From Chrysochromulina parva (Eukaryota; Haptophyta; Prymnesiales; Chrysochromulinaceae), in assembly GCA_002887195.1 (NCBI GenBank), contig PJAB01002051.1, positions 1 through 10,723 on the forward strand: a stretch of 10,723 bases of DNA, given 5' to 3'. The translations under genes were made by a program, and so were the position numbers. A model generated the notes under the pieces. The model worked only from the letters and a program-made list of their open reading frames with translations. It was not told where the DNA came from and ran no database searches. Below are positions 6,026 to 10,723 of this stretch, piece by piece (position 1 is the first letter of the stretch; every line of letters starts with the position of its first letter).

Positions 6026-7358
6026 ACGACGATGACGATGGCTGCGGCACCTCCTCTGGCGGCAACGACGACGGCTGCGGCTGCGTGCTCTTGCCGAGCG
6101 CCATATCGAGCGCCGTTGTCCCCTCGGCCTCTGTGGAATGGACATGCCCGTTACGGCGCCCATCGAGTTCGCCGCTGTCGGCGCAGCCTCTGCCGCCGCC
6201 GCCATACCGCTCGCAAAAGTAGCGCACGTACCGCTGCTGGCTTGGGATCGTAACGCCCTCACCGTCGTGTGTGCGCCTGGCGCCAAACAATTCAATCGCC
6301 TCCCTCGCACTCGTGGCGATGCCCTGATGGATCAGGACGCATGCAACGATCAGGCCGGTGCGCCCCTTGCCTGCCTTGCAGTGGACGGCGGCGACATTGT
6401 CCGGATGCCGGTCGAGCCACTCTTTCATTGTCACACACAGCGGATGGATCATATCGAGCACCGGCGGGTTATGGTCATCAAACGGCCAGTGGAGCACGCA
6501 ATCTGCGTGCATCTCCCCTCCGAGAGTGATCGGCGGGTACACGCGCTCTTCACACAGGTTGAAGACCCGGTAGTGGTACCCCGGATGGTACGTGCCGAAG
6601 AATCGCTGAACCTGCTCGACATCGTTGCGGTAGTACCCTTCCAGCCCAGCCGACGGGTACGCCATCGCAATGAGCCGCGGCGTGATGTACGTGAGGTCAA
6701 GGTCGAATCCATCCTGCTGGAAGCGGGTCTTATTGAGGCTGACCGCGCCACGCACCATGCCGAGCGCGGTGGATAGGAGCGACGACTTGGCCATCGAGCG
6801 GGAGAGCACCGTCTTCGCCAGGCCGGTCGCGATCGTGTTGTGGTAGTCAGCGGGTCGGCTTGCTACGTGGGTGAGGAAGAGCTGCTGCAGCTGTTGCCGC
6901 TCGCGCGTGAAATCGCTCGGATTCACGAGGCCACAAGCGACCACACGTTGCTTGAGCTCCGCCATGCCAAGCTCCGCGAGCGACTCGAGCGTCACGGCTG
7001 AAGCGGCGCGCAGCTTTTCGAGCCAGTCATCACGTGCAGCGGCGTTGTGCGCCTGCAGATAAAAGGTTGCCTGGGGATCCTCGGGCCAAAATACGCACAG
7101 AGTGAGGGGCCGATCCACCTCGTCGTCGGCTTGCCGCACGCCCACACCTTGTAGGTGCAGATGGCCGTTGGGCTGGGTCGACCTTGCGGTGTCCAAGTAG
7201 TAAAGGACGTGGCCGGAAAGGACGCAATGCCGAGCGCGCCAGTTGCCAAGGCCGCCGCGCTGCCCAGTACTGCCGCCACGCTTCGTCAGCGTGCCTTCCA
7301 CACTCACGCTCTGCTTGTCGGGCAGCGTTCCGCCGCGCTGCACGAAGAAGCACGTCAT
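5139..7358 (-). CDS. PTEN-type phosphoinositide 3-phosphatase with N-terminal PH domain and C2 domain
   Basis: 739 aa in one frame; an in-frame TGA lies three codons before the ATG. PTEN removes the 3-phosphate from PIP3 and opposes PI3-kinase signalling at the inner membrane. Residues about 18-119 form a PH domain: K26/R27, then W40-R-A-R43, and the closing W112 (DDWLEKL). A helical stretch at 124-163 is faintly SAP-like. The PTEN phosphatase core starts with NKTRFQQDGFDLDLTYI (209-225), close to PTEN's own PIP2-binding segment, continues with WPFDDHNPP (general-acid Asp295), and has the P-loop HCKAGKGRTG (326-335) with nucleophile Cys327, Arg333 and both PIP3-selecting lysines. VTIPSQQRYV (369-378) matches the TI loop. 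All catalytic residues are present. A linker of about 120 residues holds Ser runs and 15 consecutive prolines (449-463). Residues about 505-684 are a PTEN C2 domain; VLTLKREEVDHACKKKY aligns with PTEN's C2 end. A very acidic tail (about 698-719) follows. The PH domain is not part of animal PTEN. Confidence 0.93.
5970..6015. repeat. (GGC)15 trinucleotide microsatellite inside the PTEN linker
   Basis: Fifteen perfect GGC units (5971-6015) plus one flanking C. Read on the minus strand in the gene's frame it gives fifteen CCG proline codons. Further GAC/GAT/GGC units follow to about 6040 and encode the Ser/Pro stretch. The array is perfect at the DNA level, so its length probably varies among alleles. 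Confidence 0.95.
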
Positions 7359-7490
7359 GGACGCTCACACGACTCAAGTGTCCTGACATTTCCACAAAAA
7401 GCGTGTGAACAAATCCCAAAGCGGGATGTTATGAAACCTTTGTGCTCGGTTCTTTCTCATGATAGAGGCCGATAGGATCCGTTTTTGCCG
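7359..7490. promoter_or_regulatory. Compact divergent promoter region between PTEN and the glutamine-synthetase-family gene
   Basis: Only 132 bases separate the two start codons, which face away from each other, so both promoters and 5' leaders must lie here or overlap the coding regions. The stretch is clearly less GC-rich than its flanks. ATCCC at 7413-7417 and GGGAT at 7423-7427 form a short inverted repeat near the middle. No TATA box is evident. Co-regulation of the two genes is possible but not shown. Confidence 0.5.
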
Positions 7491-8879
7491 ATGCTTCGCG
7501 GCCTCCGCTCTTCCGCGTTGCCCGCACGTCGGTTGTGCACCGCTGCGTCCAATGCCGCGGCCATTTCCGCGCAGGGCAGAGGCTATGGCCTCAAGTTCTA
7601 CCAGTTCTCCTACGTGGACCTCTTCGGCGTGCAGCGGAGCAAGCTCGTGCCGGCGTCCCGAGTTGAAGAGATTGCCACGGGCGGCGCGGGCTTCGCGGGT
7701 TTTGCGTCGCACCTCGACATGGACCCGACCATGGGTGATCTGCTCGCCATCCCGGACCCGGCCACGCTCACGCCGCTGCCTTGGCAGCCCGAGGTGGGCT
7801 GGCTCTCGTGCGACCTCGTGCTCTTTGGCAAGGAGTTGCCGCACGGCCCTCGCAACGTGCTGCGCGGCGTGCTGGCCAAGCTAGCCGAGGAAGGGGTCAC
7901 GCTCAAGACGGGCGTCGAGTGCGAGTTCTTCATCCTTGATGGCAGCGGCCGGGCCGTCTCCGATCCGCTCGACGTGCAGGCGAAGCCGTGCTACGACGCG
8001 CAGGCGCTCATGCGGCGCTACGAGCTCATCTCGACGCTGGTGACGCACATGGAGGCGATGGGCTGGGGCCCGTACCAGGCGGACCACGAGGACGCCAATG
8101 GCCAGTTCGAGGTCAACTGGGACTACAATGACGCCCTCGTGACAGCTGATCGCGTGGTCCTCTTCAAGTACATGGTTCGTACCCTTGCGGAGCGCGCGGG
8201 CTTTCGCGCCACGTTCATGCCCAAACCGTTCGCGTCGCTCACGGGTTCGGGCTGCCACGCGCACATCTCGCTGCACGAGCCGGGCACGGGCAAGAACCTG
8301 TGCAAGGGCGGTGCGCCGGAGATGCATGGGCTCTCACCCCGTGCGCTCTCGTTCACAGCCGGCCTTCTGAACCATGCGCCGGCCATGACGGCGCTGACGA
8401 ATCCCACTGTGAATTCATACAAGCGGCTGGGCGCGCGCATGACGTCGTCGGGCGCGACGTGGTCACCCACGGCTGCCACCTGGGCGGGCAACAACCGCAC
8501 TGCGCTCATCCGCGTACCGGACGATCAGCGCCGAATGGAGCTCCGGCTCGCCGACATGAGTGCCAACCCGTATCTGATGGCCGCCGCCATCGGTGCGGCC
8601 GGCCTCGATGGGCTGCGCGCGCGGAGTGTGCCGCCGCTACCGACGGACCGCAACATGTACGACCCTTCTGATCCGGTCGCCGCCGCCGCCATCAAGGCCG
8701 CCCCGCCGCTGCCGAGCAACCTGAAGGCTGCGCTTGACGCCCTCGACAGCTCCCAGGCGCTGCGCTCCGGCCTGACCGACGCCTTCGTGGATAGCTACCT
8801 CAAGCTGCGCCGCGCGCACTGGGACGAGTATGCGCGCCACCTCTCGCCCTGGGAGATTGAGGCGTACTTCGATGTGTGA
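7491..8879 (+). CDS. Glutamine synthetase superfamily ligase (GlnT / gamma-glutamylmethylamide synthetase-like), probable mitochondrial
   Basis: 462 aa from the ATG at 7491; the frame is open slightly further, but only from a TTG. Residues 1-22 (MLRGLRSSALPARRLCTAAS) carry four Arg and no acidic residue, end in an ARRLC-T motif and look like a mitochondrial presequence. From about residue 33 (GLKFYQFSYVDLFGVQRSKL) to the end it is a full-length glutamine synthetase fold of the bacterial 'type III / GlnT' group, which also contains gamma-glutamylmethylamide synthetases. Visible active-site elements are VECEFF (E143, E145), DHEDANGQFEVNWDY (198-212; H199, E207), GSGCHAHISL (H256), NPTVNSYKR (304-312; R312), NNRTALIRVP (334-343) and ELRLAD with NPYL (E350). 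The flap of ordinary glutamine synthetase, 'PGYEAP' with its ammonium-activating Glu, is replaced by GARMTSSGATWSP. The enzyme probably joins glutamate to ammonia or an amine with ATP; the amine is uncertain. It differs from the usual eukaryotic GSII, suggesting bacterial ancestry. Confidence 0.9.
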   Translation: MLRGLRSSALPARRLCTAASNAAAISAQGRGYGLKFYQFSYVDLFGVQRSKLVPASRVEEIATGGAGFAGFASHLDMDPTMGDLLAIPDPATLTPLPWQPEVGWLSCDLVLFGKELPHGPRNVLRGVLAKLAEEGVTLKTGVECEFFILDGSGRAVSDPLDVQAKPCYDAQALMRRYELISTLVTHMEAMGWGPYQADHEDANGQFEVNWDYNDALVTADRVVLFKYMVRTLAERAGFRATFMPKPFASLTGSGCHAHISLHEPGTGKNLCKGGAPEMHGLSPRALSFTAGLLNHAPAMTALTNPTVNSYKRLGARMTSSGATWSPTAATWAGNNRTALIRVPDDQRRMELRLADMSANPYLMAAAIGAAGLDGLRARSVPPLPTDRNMYDPSDPVAAAAIKAAPPLPSNLKAALDALDSSQALRSGLTDAFVDSYLKLRRAHWDEYARHLSPWEIEAYFDV

Positions 8880-9415
8880 CGCGTAAGTGACGCGGCCGCG
8901 CACTGCTCGCGAGAGGGGTCGAGCAGAGGTCCTGGCGCGACGTCATTTCGTCAACGCTGCGCGGCCGTTTTGCGTGCTGTTAACATGTGATCGTATAGAA
9001 ATGGCCGAGCGGCGCGGCGCGCGCACCGCACAGAGGCGTGGTGTCGTGTTCGCGGACCGTGCGCGTTGGTGACCGCTCCTTGGACCGCTCGAAGATGGTG
9101 TTGGTGACTCTCTTGACTCTTCAAGAGTACCCTGCTCTTTTTCGCAGTCCACACGCTTGAGGCTCCAACAAAAAATTGCTCTCGTGGCGATCGAGTGCGC
9201 GTCCGTGAGCCCCGTTTGAAGAGAAGTACAATTGTACAGACCCTCAGACCGGTGGTCGTGCGTCTTGCCGAGATGGCAACTTAACGTGAACGTGAACCAC
9301 GGTGTCTTTTTACCGTACTATTGTACCGTATACCGTATACCGTGTGTGTCCCGGCTCCCCCCGGTGTCTTTTTACCGTATACAGCACTCCCCTCATCCCC
9401 CCGTGGAATGACGAA
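8880..9415. other. Intergenic: 3' flank of the ligase gene and repeat-bearing leader of the next gene
   Basis: 536 bases without a supported gene. It contains a hairpin with 7-base arms (CTCTTGA 9110-9116, TCAAGAG 9121-9127, loop of 4) about 230 bases after the stop, a 12-base palindrome GTACAATTGTAC (9226-9237), and the 18-base and 7-base repeats described separately near 9300-9379. The region after 9210 is relatively AT-rich. Confidence 0.6.
9300..9379 (+). repeat. 18-base direct repeat enclosing a TACCGTA heptamer array
   Basis: CGGTGTCTTTTTACCGTA occurs exactly at 9300-9317 and 9362-9379 (spacing 62). Between them, 9324-9343 is TACCGTA repeated almost three times in tandem. The block ends 36 bases before the likely ATG at 9416, so it is in the 5' leader or core promoter of the membrane-protein gene. 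Confidence 0.9.
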
Positions 9416-10234
9416 ATGCAAGGATTGCAAATAATGATCGGCGTGTTTCTAAGCCTCTCGCTTGGCACCGCACATGCGCTCCAGGCCTCACCAACGACGC
9501 GCTATGTGGCTTCTCGAAGGTGCCGTGCAGCCATACCTGCTGCATCAGATCTTGTTTGCGAAGTTGCCAAATGTTTCAAGGTTGAAGGGATTGCCTTTTT
9601 CAACGCTATGCGGACCCCAGCAGCTCTGGTGGCCGCCGCCGCTATCAATGACGCGTCTGTATTGACCCGCGTGGAGGATGACATCAAGAAATCGCGTTCG
9701 ATGATGGCTCTGCGCAATGCATACCTAATGCTGAATCTGATCGCTTTTGGTGTGGAGACGCTCTGCATCTTTGTCTCCACACACGCCATTATGCGCCTTC
9801 AGATGCGGCCGCCGTCGACAACCATGGCTTGCTCTCTGGTTGCGCTCCTGCGCGGCCCCGGGTTCGAGTTCGAATACGTGAGTGTGCGCGCCTCCTTCAT
9901 GTCAGGTCTCCTTTCTTTTGCAGCAGCTCAGGCCCTCAGGGCTCGCGTGTCGCTCCGAGAGTCTAAAGAGCTTGCCGACGGTGCAATGTGGCTCCTTCTG
10001 TCGATCGTAGCGATGCTGCTCGTGTATAACAACTCTATGAGCATCACATACGGCGGTTTTGGTGGTCTTCTCGGCAAGTGGCTTTGCATGAGTTGGGCAC
10101 TAGCAATCTCAAGACTCAATTTTCGGCACCCGATTGCCGTCTCTGGAGTGATCATGACGGCACTTGGCTTCCGTTCCCTTTTGAGGCAGCTGTGGCTCTC
10201 TACAAGAGGGCCCACTCACACGTGGCCACGTTGA
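9416..10234 (+). CDS. Multi-pass membrane protein of unknown function with probable bipartite plastid leader
   Basis: 272 aa from the first ATG of the frame (9416; G at -3). The frame is open back to 9302 but has no earlier ATG. Residues 1-21 (MQGLQIMIGVFLSLSLGTAHA) are a classic ER signal peptide with an AHA cleavage site. The next ~20 residues (LQASPTTRYVASRRCRAAIP) are Ser/Thr/Arg/Ala-rich without acidic residues, as in the transit-peptide part of bipartite leaders used for secondary plastids. A conserved-looking soluble segment follows (GIAFFNAMRTPAALVAAAAIND). Hydrophobic segments lie at about 100-122, 160-175, 188-205, 216-233 and 239-259, giving four or five membrane passes. Distinct motifs are FEFEYVSVRASFMSGLL (150-166) and YNNSMSITYGGFGGLLGKW (204-222). 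I recognise no named family. I infer an inner-envelope or thylakoid protein of an algal plastid; a secretory-pathway membrane protein is the alternative. No intron is apparent. Confidence 0.75.
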   Translation: MQGLQIMIGVFLSLSLGTAHALQASPTTRYVASRRCRAAIPAASDLVCEVAKCFKVEGIAFFNAMRTPAALVAAAAINDASVLTRVEDDIKKSRSMMALRNAYLMLNLIAFGVETLCIFVSTHAIMRLQMRPPSTTMACSLVALLRGPGFEFEYVSVRASFMSGLLSFAAAQALRARVSLRESKELADGAMWLLLSIVAMLLVYNNSMSITYGGFGGLLGKWLCMSWALAISRLNFRHPIAVSGVIMTALGFRSLLRQLWLSTRGPTHTWPR

Positions 10235-10723
10235 TAGTTGCTCCGTTTCGCGCCCACGCCACCGGTCTTGACGATGCCGAGTAGGAGTAGAAGTACAGAC
10301 TTGAAACCGCGGCGCGTTGCTCCGTCGGCGTCGCGGTGGTGTGCTGATCGCATCTGCCATCTCCATCTCCACTTGGACACATAATTCGGTGGACACATCT
10401 CCCTAAGCACCACATGTTCGAAGCGAGAATGGAGATGTTTTTGACAACAATTCGAGGTAGCGTAGCTTGTACAGGTTCCTAACAAAGTTTCCGTTACCTA
10501 TAGAGTGGATAGTCCGGTCAGACCCGGTCGGGCGCCGGTAAGCGGTATGCCGTATTTGGCCGTACATATTTTGAAAAAAAGAAAACGTAAACGAAAAGCC
10601 GAGCAGAAGTTTGACAAAACTTTAAAAATGTCGGTGGAGCCCGCCCATCTACGCTCGAACCCGCCCGCCAGCGCGGGCCCAGCTCGCCCTCTCACGCTCG
10701 CGCGACCCCCCAGCCCGCCCGGC
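10235..10723. other. Intergenic: 3' flank and start of a new GC-rich region at the window edge
   Basis: 489 bases with no gene I can support. CCATCTCCATCTCC short repeats occur around 10357-10372. Bases 10566-10629 are A-rich (long A runs at 10573-10600) and include a small hairpin, AAGTTT (10607-10612) with AAACTT (10617-10622). After 10640 the sequence becomes pyrimidine- and C-rich (CCCGCCCG-type runs), which would suit the promoter or leader of a gene beyond the right edge. Confidence 0.5.

Noticed and set aside
5831..6310. Frames with long poly-Arg, poly-Gly or poly-Ala runs.
   Set aside because: They are other-frame readings of the (GGC)15 array in the PTEN linker.
7485..7490. Possible start of the ligase two codons earlier.
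   Set aside because: That codon is TTG; the first ATG is at 7491 and gives a clean mitochondrial-type presequence.
9001..9070. TGGCCGAGCGG at 9002 matches a tRNA A-box (Leu/Ser type).
   Set aside because: The preceding seven bases (AT-rich) have no matching acceptor strand downstream, and the nearest B-box-like GTTCGC lacks the required A. No cloverleaf can be drawn.
9302..9415. A 38-codon N-terminal extension of the last membrane protein.
   Set aside because: It begins with GTG, contains no ATG, lies in the repeat array, and would bury the signal peptide that starts at 9416.
1..10723. CRISPR array, insertion sequence or viral genes.
   Set aside because: No regularly spaced repeats with unique spacers, transposase motifs, long terminal repeats or capsid/polymerase motifs were found.

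Overview
The window is nuclear DNA from a GC-rich, intron-poor eukaryotic microbe, most likely an alga; a haptophyte or similar secondary-plastid lineage is my best guess. It encodes a centrin, a PTEN-type phosphatase, an R-SNARE-like tail, an ER/Golgi glycosyltransferase and a protein with a mitochondrial presequence. A further membrane protein has a signal peptide followed by a Ser/Thr/Arg-rich segment, as in secondary-plastid targeting. There are no bacterial operons or ribosome binding sites. The genes are long single open frames separated by 130-540 bp of less GC-biased sequence. The species cannot be fixed from sequence reading alone.

Layout, left to right. (1) 2-268 +, the 3' end of a centrin gene with an unusual acidic tail. 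(2) 762-2825 +, a mosaic protein with four DM9-like repeats (two tandem pairs), then two copies of an unnamed 'CNG...TGWVV' domain, then a C-terminal half R-SNARE motif. (3) 3342-4802 -, a glycosyltransferase family 25-like membrane protein. (4) 5139-7358 -, a PTEN phosphatase with an added N-terminal PH domain and a long linker containing fifteen prolines. (5) 7491-8879 +, a bacterial-type glutamine synthetase / gamma-glutamylamide synthetase relative with a mitochondrial-type presequence. (6) 9416-10234 +, a multi-pass membrane protein of unknown function with a probable bipartite organelle-targeting leader. The last ~490 bp hold no gene I can support.

Gene relationships. The PTEN and glutamine-synthetase-family genes are divergent and share a 132-bp gap that must carry both promoters. 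The mosaic gene and the GT25 gene converge on a 516-bp spacer containing an 18-bp direct repeat and a 14-bp palindrome. I see no sign that the six genes form one pathway. Three of them have plausible endomembrane or phosphoinositide roles (SNARE-tailed mosaic, GT25, PTEN), but this could be chance.

The most notable item is the 687-aa mosaic protein. Its final ~40 residues match the core layers of synaptobrevin from layer -2 to +8, including the zero-layer arginine, with no membrane anchor, as in tomosyn and amisyn. Its front end is lectin-like DM9 repeats plus a duplicated unnamed domain. Within that duplication 173 of 175 nucleotides are identical, while the flanks have diverged strongly, which points to recent gene conversion.
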